The notes under the pieces are model-generated. The model was given only the letters and a program-made list of their open reading frames with translations, was not told the origin of the DNA and did not search any database. From assembly GCF_016919705.1 (NCBI RefSeq), contig NZ_CP070368.1, forward strand, positions 558,001 through 622,000: a DNA stretch of 64,000 bases, written 5' to 3'. A program made the position numbers and the translations under genes. Positions 37,859-47,250 of this stretch are shown one piece after another; position 1 is the first letter of the stretch, and each line of letters begins with the position of its first letter. The stretch is from Paracoccus methylovorus (lineage in GTDB: Bacteria > Pseudomonadota > Alphaproteobacteria > Rhodobacterales > Rhodobacteraceae).

Positions 37859-39112
37859 ATGGTCACCTATACGGGGGCGGACAACCCGCCATTCCGGTTG
37901 TCGATGCTGATCTATGATCGGCGCTATCGATCGCTGACTCTGCAAGCCATTGTCTTTATTCTTGTCATGCTGATGGCAAGCTGGCTGATCAACAACACGC
38001 TGCAAAACCTGTCCGCCATGGGCAAGACGTTCAGCTTTGATTTCCTGTTCCGCCGCGCGGGATACGATATTCCCCAGCAGCTTATACCCTATAATTCCGA
38101 CGATACCCACCTGCGCGCCGCCATCATCGGGGTGCTGAACACGCTGCTTGTCTCGATCACGGGGTGCATCTCGGCCACGGTGGTGGGGGTGCTGGTGGGG
38201 GTGCTGCGCCTGTCCTCGAACTGGCTGATTGCGCGGCTGATGACGATCTATGTCGAAGTGTTCCGCAACATTCCCCTGCTTTTGTGGATTTTGGTGATCC
38301 TGGCGGTCTTTACCGAGGTCATGCCCGCCCCTAACGCCTATCGCGGCGAAAACCCGGCTGCGACCATGATCCTGTTCGACACCATCGCGCCGACGAACCG
38401 CTACACCGCCGTCCCCTCGCTTGGCATGACCAACCCGCCTGCGACCATTTCGCTGGGGCGTGAAGGGATCAGTTGGGCGTTCATCGCCTTTGTCGTGGTC
38501 ATCGCTGCCGCCTGGTTCGGTAATCGCCAGCTCAGGAGATGGGCCAAGAACGTGCAGGACCAGACCGGCAAGCGGCCCACGACATGGTGGATCAGCCTTG
38601 CGATGTTCGTCCTGCCGGTGCTGTTCCTGATCTGGTATTTCGGCCTGCACCTGATCCCGCCGGTGCTGCGCGGCTTCAACTTTGCCGACGGCACCAATCT
38701 GGACAACGCCTTTGTCGTGTTGTGGCTGGCGCTGACGCTTTACACTGGCGCCTTCATTGCCGAAATCGTGCGCGGGGGTGTTCTGGCCGTTAGCCGTGGC
38801 CAGACCGAGGCCGCATTCGCACTGGGCCTGCGGCCGCGCCGCACCATGTCGCTGGTCGTATTGCCGCAGGCGCTGCGGGTGATCGTGCCGCCGCTGATCT
38901 CGCAATATCTGAACCTGACCAAGAACAGCTCGCTTGCCATCGCCGTGGGCTACATGGACCTGCGCGGCACGCTGGGCGGCACGACACTGAACCAGACCGG
39001 GCGCGAGATGGAGTGCATGGTGCTGATGATGGGCATCTATCTGTTGCTCTGCCTGATCATCTCGGCCGGCATGAACATCTTCAACAGCCGCGTCAAGCTG
39101 AGGGAGCGTTGA
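37859..39112 (+). CDS. aapQ: General L-amino-acid ABC transporter, permease AapQ
   Basis: One of two membrane subunits of the Aap importer. The 417-aa protein is long for a HisM-type permease because of extra N-terminal segments, which is normal for AapQ. The permease core carries the ATPase-coupling EAA-type loop RGGVLAVSRGQTEAAFALGL and LPQALRVIVPPLISQYLNLTK. It ends 1 nt before the aapM ATG, so the two are coupled. Confidence 0.93.
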   Translation: MVTYTGADNPPFRLSMLIYDRRYRSLTLQAIVFILVMLMASWLINNTLQNLSAMGKTFSFDFLFRRAGYDIPQQLIPYNSDDTHLRAAIIGVLNTLLVSITGCISATVVGVLVGVLRLSSNWLIARLMTIYVEVFRNIPLLLWILVILAVFTEVMPAPNAYRGENPAATMILFDTIAPTNRYTAVPSLGMTNPPATISLGREGISWAFIAFVVVIAAAWFGNRQLRRWAKNVQDQTGKRPTTWWISLAMFVLPVLFLIWYFGLHLIPPVLRGFNFADGTNLDNAFVVLWLALTLYTGAFIAEIVRGGVLAVSRGQTEAAFALGLRPRRTMSLVVLPQALRVIVPPLISQYLNLTKNSSLAIAVGYMDLRGTLGGTTLNQTGREMECMVLMMGIYLLLCLIISAGMNIFNSRVKLRER

Positions 39113-39113
39113 G

Positions 39114-40565
39114 ATGAGCGATACGCATTCCGAAACCGTCGCCTATGTCCGCGAAACCATCCTGCCGCCCGTGCCGCCGCCGCTGGCTGAAACGGGCGTC
39201 ATCAAATGGCTGCGGGAAAACCTGTTCTCGGGGCCGTTGAACATTGCGCTGACTTTTGTCGGGCTGGGCATCGTCTGGATCGTCGTCAGCACGGTCGGCC
39301 CATGGCTTTTTCGCGCGGTGTGGGACGCCGGCAGCATAGCCGAGTGCCGCCAGATCATCGCGGAACGTCATGGCCCCGATGCGAGCGGCGCCTGTTTCGC
39401 CCTGATCAAGCATCGCTGGAACCAGTTCGTATTCGGCTTTTACCCGCAGGCGCTTTACTGGCGTCCGGTTCTGGCCTTTGGCCTGCTGTTCCTGGCGCTG
39501 GCGCCGGTTCTGTTTTCCGAAAGCGCCCGGGCGCGGCGCATCGTGCTGGGCCTTGCGGTGGTTCTGACCTTTGCCGTCGCTCAGGCGCTTGGCGCGGGCA
39601 CAGGCGCGCTGCTGGGCATGCTGGTGCTGATGCTGCTTTGGTCGGCGCTGATCGAGATGCGGCCGGGCTGGTCGCTGCTGGCTAGCCTGATCTATCCCTT
39701 CATCGCGGTCTGGCTGCTGTGGGGCGGCACGCTGTGGAGCCCGGCCATGGCGCTGGCGGGTTTTGGCATCGGCTATCTTGTCTGGCGGTCCTTGGCACGG
39801 TTCGGCATGTTCGCCTTTGCCTTGGCGGTCGTGGTGACGGCGATGTGGTGGCTGTTGCTGGCCGGGCCGGCTGCATCGGCCTTGGCAAGCATGGCGCCGC
39901 TGCGGCTGCGGCCCGTGTCGTCCGACCAGTTCGGCGGCTTCGTGCTGTCGATCACCATCGGGGTGGCTGGTATCGCGCTGTCCTTGCCGCTGGGGGTGAT
40001 ACTCGCGCTGGCGCGACGCTCGGATCTGCCGGTCATCAAGATGCTGGCGGTGATGTTCATCGAGTTCATCCGCGGCGTGCCGCTGATCACGCTGTTGTTC
40101 GTGGCCTCGTTGCTGCTGAACTATTTCCTGCCGCCGGGGACGAATTTCGACATCATCCTGCGGGTCATCATCATGGTGACGCTGTTCGCCGCCGCCTATA
40201 TGGCCGAGGTGATCCGCGGCGGGCTGGCGGCCCTGCCCAAGGGCCAATACGAGGCCGGCGATGCGCTGGGGCTGGATTACTGGAAGGCGCAGCGGCTGAT
40301 CATCCTGCCGCAGGCGCTGAAGATCAGCATCCCCGGCATCGTCTCGACCTTCATCGGTATGTTCAAGGACACCACGCTGGTCGTCTTTGTCGGGCTGTAC
40401 GATCCGCTGAAGGCAATGTCCGATGCCATCCGGGCAAGCTTCGAATGGAAGGGCGCCTATTGGGAGCCCTATGTCTTCGTCGGCTCGATCTTCTTCATCC
40501 TTTGCTTCGGTATGTCGCGCTATTCCATGTATCTGGAACGCCGGCTGAAGCGCGACCACCGCTGA
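39114..40565 (+). CDS. aapM: General L-amino-acid ABC transporter, permease AapM
   Basis: Second membrane subunit of the Aap importer, 483 aa. An N-terminal soluble segment is followed by several extra membrane helices and a C-terminal permease domain with the coupling loop [20 protein letters not shown] and [19 protein letters not shown]. It begins 1 nt after the aapQ stop and precedes aapP by 13 nt. Confidence 0.93.
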   Translation: MSDTHSETVAYVRETILPPVPPPLAETGVIKWLRENLFSGPLNIALTFVGLGIVWIVVSTVGPWLFRAVWDAGSIAECRQIIAERHGPDASGACFALIKHRWNQFVFGFYPQALYWRPVLAFGLLFLALAPVLFSESARARRIVLGLAVVLTFAVAQALGAGTGALLGMLVLMLLWSALIEMRPGWSLLASLIYPFIAVWLLWGGTLWSPAMALAGFGIGYLVWRSLARFGMFAFALAVVVTAMWWLLLAGPAASALASMAPLRLRPVSSDQFGGFVLSITIGVAGIALSLPLGVILALARRSDLPVIKMLAVMFIEFIRGVPLITLLFVASLLLNYFLPPGTNFDIILRVIIMVTLFAAAYMAEVIRGGLAALPKGQYEAGDALGLDYWKAQRLIILPQALKISIPGIVSTFIGMFKDTTLVVFVGLYDPLKAMSDAIRASFEWKGAYWEPYVFVGSIFFILCFGMSRYSMYLERRLKRDHR

Positions 40566-40578
40566 GGAGGCGCATGAT

Positions 40579-41352
40579 ATGACCACCAAAACCAACGCGA
40601 TCCCCGCCGTTAGCGACGAGGCCGCCATCGAGATCGTCAAGCTGAACAAATGGTTCGGCACCTTCCATGTGCTGCGCGACATCGATCTGGTCGTCAGCCG
40701 GGGCGAACGCATCGTCATCGCCGGCCCCTCGGGTTCGGGGAAATCGACGCTGATCCGCTGCATCAACCGGCTGGAAGAGCATCAGGCCGGCAAGATCATC
40801 GTCGATGGAACCGAACTGACCCACGACCTGAAGAACATCGACAAGGTGCGGTCCGAGGTCGGCATGGTGTTTCAGCACTTCAACCTGTTCCCGCATCTGA
40901 CGAGTTTGGAAAACTGCACCCTTGCCCCGATCTGGGTGCGCAAGATCCCCAAGCGCGAGGCCGAGGAAACGGCCATGCATTTCCTGACCAAGGTCAAGAT
41001 CCCCGAGCAGGCGCTGAAATATCCCGGCCAGCTTTCCGGTGGGCAGCAGCAGCGCGTGGCCATTGCGCGGGCGCTGTGCATGCGGCCGCGGATCATGCTG
41101 TTCGATGAGCCAACCTCGGCGCTGGACCCCGAGATGATCAAGGAAGTGCTGGACACCATGATCGAGCTGGCCGAGGACGGCATGACCATGCTGTGCGTCA
41201 CCCATGAGATGGGCTTCGCACAGGCTGTGGCGCATCGGGTGATCTTTATGGATCAGGGCCAGATCGTCGAGCAGAACACGCCCAAGGAGTTCTTCAACAA
41301 CCCCCGGTCCGAGCGCACCAAGCTGTTCCTGTCCCAGATCCTGGGGCATTGA
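40579..41352 (+). CDS. aapP: General L-amino-acid ABC transporter, ATPase AapP
   Basis: Energises the Aap importer. The 257-aa ATPase has Walker [10 protein letters not shown], the Q-loop in [10 protein letters not shown], the signature LSGGQQQR, Walker [14 protein letters not shown] and the switch His in CVTHEMGFA. It belongs to the polar-amino-acid (GlnQ/HisP) group. Last gene of the operon; the sulfotransferase-like gene on the opposite strand converges on it with a 34-nt gap. Confidence 0.95.
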   Translation: MTTKTNAIPAVSDEAAIEIVKLNKWFGTFHVLRDIDLVVSRGERIVIAGPSGSGKSTLIRCINRLEEHQAGKIIVDGTELTHDLKNIDKVRSEVGMVFQHFNLFPHLTSLENCTLAPIWVRKIPKREAEETAMHFLTKVKIPEQALKYPGQLSGGQQQRVAIARALCMRPRIMLFDEPTSALDPEMIKEVLDTMIELAEDGMTMLCVTHEMGFAQAVAHRVIFMDQGQIVEQNTPKEFFNNPRSERTKLFLSQILGH

Positions 41353-41386
41353 GCGGGCAGCAAGGGGGCGGACCGGCTCGCGCCGC

Positions 41387-42421
41387 TCAGGGTCGTACGA
41401 ACGCGGCGATGGCTTTTTCGCCGGGCGTGCAGGCGGCTCTGAGTTCGTCAAGCTCGGCGGTGGACAAGGATGCGAGGCGTGATTGGCGGTGCTGCGGCAG
41501 CCGCGCGACGCGCGACAGCCACTCGTCCGGGGCGTTGCCGGTCAGGTGGAGTCCCAGTTTGCGGATTTGCGGCGTCGGGTCGGCGCACAGATCCTCATAG
41601 CGCAGGATCATCGGTCTGGCGGCCTCCAGACCTTTCAGCCCGGTCGTGGTAACGGCAGACCAGAATGCGCCGCTGTCCCGAAGGCTGGGCTGACGGGCGA
41701 TGATGCTGCGGACGCCAAAGCAGTTGCCGATTGCCACGACAGCGGGCCAGAAAGCGCCCCGCCCGAAATGACGGCGCGGGTCCAGCAGGTCGATCCCCAG
41801 CGTCCCGCACCAGCGCCAGCACCAGATCGCCAGCCGGGCGGCGGGATAGTCACGCATGGAAAGCGCCGTCTCGGGGCCATTGCGCAACAAAAGGACGGTG
41901 CGCGCTTCGGGGAACATCTCGCACAGCGTTCCGGCTGCGACCAGCGATCCGCCAGAGCGCTCGACCCATACGCGGCGCGGGCCAAGATGCCGGGCCATCG
42001 CCCGGAACAGCCCGCGATACTGATCGGCCAGAGATGCGCGCTCTCGCGTCGCGATGTCTTGCCGAAGGGCATCGAACAGCGCGTCGGCGTCTTGCGTCAG
42101 ATGCGGCAGCGTGACGGCCAGGATGGGTGGGCAGTGCCAGGGATCATGCGCGGGGCTGCCTGCGCGCCCATACAGGAATTCGGAAGGCGCGGCATCGGGA
42201 TTGGCCACCTGGGACATTGCGCGAGAGGGTCGGGCCAGATGCGACCAGAACCGTCGCCCGCTTAGCCGTGCGGGGCGAAAGGCATTATGGCCGACCGAGG
42301 CGAATAATTCGGAAATCGAAAGAATATCGGGATGCTCGCGTAGTATCCGCGACACGAGGGTCGAGCCGCAGCGGGCCGAACCAAGGATCAACCCTCCTTG
42401 CATCAAGCCATCGTGCATCAT
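41387..42421 (-). CDS. Sulfotransferase-like protein
   Basis: The 344-aa protein has the 5'-phosphosulfate-binding-loop pattern of PAPS-dependent sulfotransferases near its N terminus (GGLILGSARCGSTLVSRIL) and a candidate second site in EARTVLLLRNGPETALSMRD. The RYEDLCADPTPQIRKL stretch matches the family's C-terminal half. It starts on the stop codon of the TetR gene (ATGATGA), so both are co-translated, leftward from the ketosynthase operon. The acceptor is unknown; it could modify the product of that operon. Related folds occur in glycosyl- and phospho-transfer enzymes, so the activity is only probable. Confidence 0.7.
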   Translation of the reverse strand: MMHDGLMQGGLILGSARCGSTLVSRILREHPDILSISELFASVGHNAFRPARLSGRRFWSHLARPSRAMSQVANPDAAPSEFLYGRAGSPAHDPWHCPPILAVTLPHLTQDADALFDALRQDIATRERASLADQYRGLFRAMARHLGPRRVWVERSGGSLVAAGTLCEMFPEARTVLLLRNGPETALSMRDYPAARLAIWCWRWCGTLGIDLLDPRRHFGRGAFWPAVVAIGNCFGVRSIIARQPSLRDSGAFWSAVTTTGLKGLEAARPMILRYEDLCADPTPQIRKLGLHLTGNAPDEWLSRVARLPQHRQSRLASLSTAELDELRAACTPGEKAIAAFVRP

Positions 42422-43008
42422 ACGGCCCCCGCACGGATTGCCGCGACCATGCGATCCACATCCGCCTGTGCCAAGGCATGTGGGTCTTGCCGCGTGACCA
42501 GATCCAGCCGGTCGCTGGCAGCCAGCGCCACGATGCCGTGCACCGACAGGAACAGTTGCTCGGCCAGCAAGCGCGGAGAGGATTGCGGTTCCAGCATGGC
42601 CAGCGGGGCGGCAATGCGGTCGATCAGCCCGTCGATGAGTGCCAGATACCAGTCGGGAAAGCTTTCGGTGACACGGGGGCCCTCGAACAATCCGCGCCAG
42701 ACGACTTTTCGGGCCAGCATGAAGCCAAGGTAAACCTCGGCCAGCGCGTGCAGCCGTTCCTGGGGGTTGGCAACGCTTACCGCGTCGATGGCCTGCGCCA
42801 GTTCGGTGAAGGTGTGGCGGTTCACCTCATGCAGGACGGCGCTCATATTCCGAAACAGGTTGTAGATCGTGCCGGGCGTTACCCCCACGCCCGATGCCAG
42901 CGCCCGTGCGGTCAAAGCCTCGGGGCCGCCCTGTTCCAGCAACTGCCGTGCAACCTCGACGCATCGGGCGTGCAGCTCATTCGGGTCATACTGTCGGGGT
43001 CGTGCCAT
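42418..43008 (-). CDS. TetR-family transcriptional regulator
   Basis: The 196-aa protein has an N-terminal TetR helix-turn-helix (LTARALASGVGVTPGTIYNLF, residues about 36-56) and a C-terminal ligand-binding helical domain with LAEQLFLSVHGIVALA. The ATG 43008 gives MARPRQYDPNELHARC; the open frame continues upstream through the promoter region and is not coding. It lies divergently from the ketosynthase operon across 124 nt containing a dyad, so it probably represses that operon and itself. Its stop overlaps the sulfotransferase-like start. Confidence 0.88.
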   Translation of the reverse strand: MARPRQYDPNELHARCVEVARQLLEQGGPEALTARALASGVGVTPGTIYNLFRNMSAVLHEVNRHTFTELAQAIDAVSVANPQERLHALAEVYLGFMLARKVVWRGLFEGPRVTESFPDWYLALIDGLIDRIAAPLAMLEPQSSPRLLAEQLFLSVHGIVALAASDRLDLVTRQDPHALAQADVDRMVAAIRAGAV

Positions 43009-43035
43009 CTGGGTTCCTAAACATGGTTCAAAAAC

Positions 43036-43069
43036 CTGCTTGACGGGAATTGCAAGCTTTGTCAAGGTT
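43036..43069. promoter_or_regulatory. Putative TetR operator between divergent operons
   Basis: The dyad cttgac (43039-43044) / gtcaag (43061-43066) is flanked by further partial symmetry (aacc.../...ggtt). It lies midway between the two divergent start codons and contains -35-like TTGAC on both strands. This arrangement fits a repressor site blocking both promoters. Confidence 0.45.
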
Positions 43070-43132
43070 AGTGAATAGTGTTCAATAATGGTTCCAAAGA
43101 TGTCCCGCACTGACCAAACCCCGACAATCAAC

Positions 43133-44104
43133 ATGACCATCACGGGAACTGGCAGCTATCTTCCCTGCAAGGTCCTGACCTCTGCCGCAATCGATGCGCG
43201 GATGGGTTGGCAGGATGGGACCTGCCAAAGCCGATACGGGATCGTCGCGCGCCATGTCGCGGCAGGGGAGGAGACCAGTTCCCTCATGGCGAGCAAGGCT
43301 GCGCATCGCGCGATGGAGATGGCCGGCTGCCGGCCGCAGGATCTGGACCTGATCCTCGGCGCCTGCGGGGTGATGGAGCAGCCCATCCCCTCGACAGCGG
43401 TGCTGGTTCAGGAAAAGCTGGGACTGGGGCGGACGGGTATCCCGGCCTATGACGTGAATGCGACCTGTCTCAGCTTTTTGCAGGCGCTGGATGTGGCGGC
43501 CTTGCATATCCAATGCGGCAGGGCGCGGCGGGTGCTGGTGTTTTCAGCCGATATCGCCTCGGTCGGGCTGGACTGGAACCACCCCGAGGCCGCAGCGATC
43601 TTTGGCGACGGCGCGGCGGCGGTCGTCCTTGAGGCGGGTGGAACGGGCGGGATACTGGCGCAGGACTTTTGCACCTTTGCCCATGGGCATGACGCATGCG
43701 TGCTGGCGGCGGGCGGCACCCGGGTCAACCCGGCGCGCGGTATCGCACCGGGCGAAGACCGGTTTCGCATGGATGGCGGCAAGGCGTTCCGCGTTGCCTC
43801 GCGTCACCTGCCGCTGTTTCTGGCACGGCTGCTGCGCCGGGCCGGTGTGACGATGGACAAGATCGGATGCGTTATCCCGCATCAGGCCAGTGCGCTGGCG
43901 CTGCGTCACGCGGTCGAGAACCTGCGTCTGGCATCGGACAAGGTGATCGACATATTCGCGCTGACCGGCAACCAGATCGCCGCCTCGATCCCCGTGGCTC
44001 TGGATCACGCGGTGCGCTCGGGTCGCTTGCGGCGGGGGAATACGGCGCTGTTGCTGGGCACTTCGGCCGGGATCTCGATCGGCGGCGCGATGGTGCGGTT
44101 TTGA
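43133..44104 (+). CDS. FabH-like 3-oxoacyl-ACP synthase III (thiolase-fold condensing enzyme)
   Basis: Condensing enzyme expected to join an acyl-CoA or acyl-ACP to a second acyl unit. With ATG 43133 (MTITGTGSYLP, 323 aa) the catalytic triad falls at Cys112 (NATCLSF), His250 (IPHQAS) and Asn280 (TGNQIAASIP), close to FabH numbering, which supports this start over the upstream ATGs at 43088 and 43100. It heads a four-gene overlapping operon with no fatty-acid-synthesis neighbours, so a special-metabolite role (for example OleA- or PqsD-like) is more likely than housekeeping FabH. Confidence 0.85.
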   Translation: MTITGTGSYLPCKVLTSAAIDARMGWQDGTCQSRYGIVARHVAAGEETSSLMASKAAHRAMEMAGCRPQDLDLILGACGVMEQPIPSTAVLVQEKLGLGRTGIPAYDVNATCLSFLQALDVAALHIQCGRARRVLVFSADIASVGLDWNHPEAAAIFGDGAAAVVLEAGGTGGILAQDFCTFAHGHDACVLAAGGTRVNPARGIAPGEDRFRMDGGKAFRVASRHLPLFLARLLRRAGVTMDKIGCVIPHQASALALRHAVENLRLASDKVIDIFALTGNQIAASIPVALDHAVRSGRLRRGNTALLLGTSAGISIGGAMVRF

Positions 44105-45036
44105 GACGCGCTCTGGTGACCGGGGCCAGCGGCTGCCTTGGCCGCGCGCTGGTCGAAGAGTTGCAAGAGCAGGGCTGGCAGGTCCGCACGACCGCGCGCA
44201 GCCAGGTTGATCTGCCGGATTTCCGCGCCGTCGATCTGGTTTGCGACGATCTGCGCCCGCTGGTGGCTGGAATGGATACGGTATTTCACTGTGCGGCGCT
44301 AAGTTCGGCATGGGGCACACGGGCAGCGTTTCATGCCGCGAACGTGTTGGCCACCCGACGCCTGCTGGATGCGGCAGAGCAGGTGGGTGTCGAACGCTTG
44401 GTCTTTGCATCTTCGCCCAGCATCTATGCCGATGGCACCGACCGGCTGGACCTGCCCGAGCACGCCCCTTTGCCAGCGCGGCCGCTGTCGCTTTACGCCG
44501 AAAGCAAGCGCAAGGCCGAGGCGATGGTGCTTGGACACAACGGCGGTATGAACTGCACCGCCATCCGCCCCCGTGCCATCTATGGCCGCCATGACCGCGC
44601 CCTGCTGCCGCGTCTGATCGGCGCCATGCGGCAGGGACGGGTGCCGATGATCCGGGGTGGGCGGGCTTTGATCGACCTGACGCACAGACACGACGCGGCC
44701 CGGGCGATGATCCTTGCGGCGTCCGGTCCCCGAGGAGGGGTCTGGAACATCACCTCGGGCCAGCGTTTCCGCTTTTGCGATCTGGTCGATCTGATTGCGC
44801 GGGAAAGCGGGCTGCGCTTTCGGCGGCTGCACCTGCCTTACGGGCTGGCGCGTGGGCTGGCGGTCGTTTCGGAAAGCATGGCGCGGCTGCGCGGAGGGGC
44901 TGAGCCCCGGCTGACGCGGCAGGCCGTTGCCTCGCTGGGGACCAGCCTGACGCTGGATATCTCGGCCGCAAGGCGCGAGCTTGGCTATTGCCCCGCAGTC
45001 CGGTTCGAGGAGGGGGTGGCTGAATGCTTTGCCTGA
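44101..45036 (+). CDS. Extended SDR NAD(P)-dependent epimerase/reductase
   Basis: The 311-aa oxidoreductase has the Rossmann nucleotide site TGASGCLG at the N terminus, a SSPSIYADG Ser segment and the catalytic YAESK (YxxxK) motif. Its layout resembles the 3-beta-HSD/OleD group of extended SDRs that reduce beta-keto acids. The start is probably TTG 44101, which overlaps the ketosynthase stop as TTGA. A ketosynthase followed by such an SDR suggests reduction of a freshly condensed beta-keto product. Confidence 0.82.
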   Translation: MRRALVTGASGCLGRALVEELQEQGWQVRTTARSQVDLPDFRAVDLVCDDLRPLVAGMDTVFHCAALSSAWGTRAAFHAANVLATRRLLDAAEQVGVERLVFASSPSIYADGTDRLDLPEHAPLPARPLSLYAESKRKAEAMVLGHNGGMNCTAIRPRAIYGRHDRALLPRLIGAMRQGRVPMIRGGRALIDLTHRHDAARAMILAASGPRGGVWNITSGQRFRFCDLVDLIARESGLRFRRLHLPYGLARGLAVVSESMARLRGGAEPRLTRQAVASLGTSLTLDISAARRELGYCPAVRFEEGVAECFA

Positions 45037-45806
45037 CCACGCTGCGGATTGGGGAATGCCGTGCGCCTGCATGGGGTGCGGGACTGCGGGGCAGGGGTTT
45101 TGCTACCTTCCCGGCTCTGGTCACGCTGATCAGGACCGAAACCGCGACGGTGCTGGTCGATGGCGGCTATGGTCCGGCATTCTTCAAGGCGACGGCTCGA
45201 TTTCCCGCCCGCTTTTATCGCTGGCTGACCCCGGTGCGCCTGCCCGAAGATCAGTGGCTGTCCCGGCAGTTGCCCTGCGTGCCGGATATGGTGCTGCTGA
45301 CCCATATGCATGCCGATCATGTCTCGGGGTTGATGGAGCTGCCGGAGGGCGTGCCGGTGCGTGCATCGCGGCAGGCCATTGCCCATCTGCGCGGATTGTC
45401 GGATTGGCAGGCACTTCGCGCGGCCTGCCCGGCAGGTTTGCGCGACGCCGTTCTTGCCCGCGATCCGCAGCCGGTCGAGGACGGTCCTTTGGTCCCGACC
45501 GGCCTGCCGGGTTTCCCCGAAGGTCACGACATACTTGGCGATGGCCGTTTGATCGCGATCCCGCTGCCCGGTCATGGGATCGGACAGATCGGGCTGTGGA
45601 TCCCCGAGGCCGCGCGTTTCCTGATCGCCGATGCCGCCTATAGCCGGGCCAGCCTGCGTGAAAATCGCCTGCCGCCGGGCCCGGTTCTGGCGCGTCTGGG
45701 CGATGCGGAAGCCTATCGCGACACTTTCGCCAGACTGCGCGCGCTGATGCATAGCCGGCCCGAGATCATCTTTGACCCTTCGCATTGCCCCGAGACCGCG
45801 CCATGA
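45024..45806 (+). CDS. Metallo-beta-lactamase-fold hydrolase
   Basis: The 260-aa protein has a complete dinuclear metal site: His94, His96, Asp98 and His99 (HMHADH), His184 (PLPGHG), Asp203 (LIADAAY) and His254 (DPSHCPE). The layout resembles quorum-quenching lactonases and other MBL ester or lactone hydrolases rather than beta-lactamases. It has no signal peptide, so it is cytoplasmic. It overlaps the SDR gene by 13 nt and the adenylate-forming gene by 4 nt. In this operon it may hydrolyse a thioester, ester or lactone intermediate. Confidence 0.85.
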   Translation: MLCLTTLRIGECRAPAWGAGLRGRGFATFPALVTLIRTETATVLVDGGYGPAFFKATARFPARFYRWLTPVRLPEDQWLSRQLPCVPDMVLLTHMHADHVSGLMELPEGVPVRASRQAIAHLRGLSDWQALRAACPAGLRDAVLARDPQPVEDGPLVPTGLPGFPEGHDILGDGRLIAIPLPGHGIGQIGLWIPEAARFLIADAAYSRASLRENRLPPGPVLARLGDAEAYRDTFARLRALMHSRPEIIFDPSHCPETAP

Positions 45807-47176
45807 GCCTGACCGCCTTTCTGAGCAGCCGCTATGCCGCCTTCCCCTCTCGCGATGCGATCGAGATGCATCAGGCCGCCGCCTTCCGCCGGTTTCGCGC
45901 GCGGGCCATGCCACGCTCGCCCTTTTACCGCGACATGGCGGACCTGCCGCTGGACCGGTTGCCGCGCATGGACAAAGCGCGGCTGATGGAGAACTTCTCA
46001 CGTGTCAACACCTGCGGGATCGACCGCGAGGCCGCGTTTCAGGCGGCGATCCGGGCCGAGGGCAGCCGTGATTTCCGCCCGATGATCGGCAATGTCTCGG
46101 TCGGGCTTTCGACCGGCACCTCGGGGCAGCGCGGGCTGTTTCTGGCCACCCCGCGCGAACGCAGGCTGTGGGCGGCGATCATGCTGGGACGGTTCTGGCC
46201 GAACCTTGCGCGACCGCAGCGCGTGGCCTTTTTCATGCGCGCCGACAATGCGCTTTATCGCAGCATCTCGAACCCTTTGGTGCGTTTTGGCTTTTTCGAT
46301 CTTCTGTCGCCATTCGAGGCGCAGATCCCAAGGCTGGCGGCGCTGAATCCGACCGTGCTGATCGCACCGGCGCGCCAGCTTGGCCTGTTGGCGCAGATGC
46401 AGGCGGCGGGAGAGCTTGCCCTGACGCCCTCGCGCGTGATCTCGGTTGCCGAGACGCTGTCACCCGAGGACGCGCAGGCGATCCGCAGCGCCTTTGACCG
46501 CCCCGTCGATCAGGTCTATCAGGCGACCGAGGGGGTGCTGGCCATGACCTGTCGCGCCGGCAACCTGCATCTGAACGAACGCTGGCTGCGCATCGACCGC
46601 GAGGTGATCGATGCGGAGACTGGCGCGTTCTGCCCGATCATCCACGATTTCACCCGCGAAAGCCTGCCGATCCTGAATTATCGGCTGAACGACGTGCTGG
46701 TTCCTGATCCCCGGCCTTGCCCCTGCGGCTGCGCCAGCACCCGTATCGCCCGGATCGAGGGGCGCGAGGATGACATGCTGTGGTGGCGCTCGGGTCGCAG
46801 CCGGCGCATGGTCAGCGCCGAGGCGATCCGCACCACCATCGCCTGCCTGCCCCAGTCCCTGCGCGATTATCGCGTGATCCAGCAAGGGGAAGAGCTGCAT
46901 CTGTGGCTGGAAGGCGCAGGCGTCGGTGCGGATGGCGCGCTTTCGACGGCTTTCGAGGATCTGGCAAAGCGTCTGGACTGCGCCTTGCCGCGACTGGTTT
47001 TCCACAACGGCCTGCCCGACGAGCGGGACGAGAAAAAACGACGCCGCATCAAGGTTCTTCCCGGAGCGGCATCGCTAGGCCCGCCCGATCAGGAAACCCC
47101 ATTGTCTGACCTTCGTAGTGGCAAGACCATTCCAGTCGTTTCGCGTTCGGCCGCATCATCGGCGAGCCCCGGATAG
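45803..47176 (+). CDS. Adenylate-forming enzyme (PaaK/F390-synthetase-like)
   Basis: The 457-aa protein resembles the phenylacetate-CoA ligase/coenzyme F390 synthetase branch of adenylate-forming enzymes. It has the phosphate loop STGTSG at residues 103-108, the YQATE motif at 239-243, a Cys-rich CPCGC (306-310) as in PaaK zinc sites, RIEGREDDMLWW, and a basic C-terminal hinge KKRRRIKVL. It should activate a carboxylate as acyl-AMP and pass it to a thiol or other acceptor. It is shorter than OleC-type enzymes. ATG 45803 overlaps the MBL gene stop (ATGA). Confidence 0.8.
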   Translation: MSLTAFLSSRYAAFPSRDAIEMHQAAAFRRFRARAMPRSPFYRDMADLPLDRLPRMDKARLMENFSRVNTCGIDREAAFQAAIRAEGSRDFRPMIGNVSVGLSTGTSGQRGLFLATPRERRLWAAIMLGRFWPNLARPQRVAFFMRADNALYRSISNPLVRFGFFDLLSPFEAQIPRLAALNPTVLIAPARQLGLLAQMQAAGELALTPSRVISVAETLSPEDAQAIRSAFDRPVDQVYQATEGVLAMTCRAGNLHLNERWLRIDREVIDAETGAFCPIIHDFTRESLPILNYRLNDVLVPDPRPCPCGCASTRIARIEGREDDMLWWRSGRSRRMVSAEAIRTTIACLPQSLRDYRVIQQGEELHLWLEGAGVGADGALSTAFEDLAKRLDCALPRLVFHNGLPDERDEKKRRRIKVLPGAASLGPPDQETPLSDLRSGKTIPVVSRSAASSASPG

Positions 47177-47250
47177 GACCCGCCGAACCCCACCCCGCCG
47201 GGGCCGTCCAGCCCAAGGACGTCCTCCGCGGCGGTTTTTCTGGCTGCGGA

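Noticed and set aside
43088..43132. Upstream ATG 43088 or 43100 as the ketosynthase start
   Set aside because: They would begin within or right next to the likely promoter; starting at 43133 puts the active-site Cys at 112 as in FabH.
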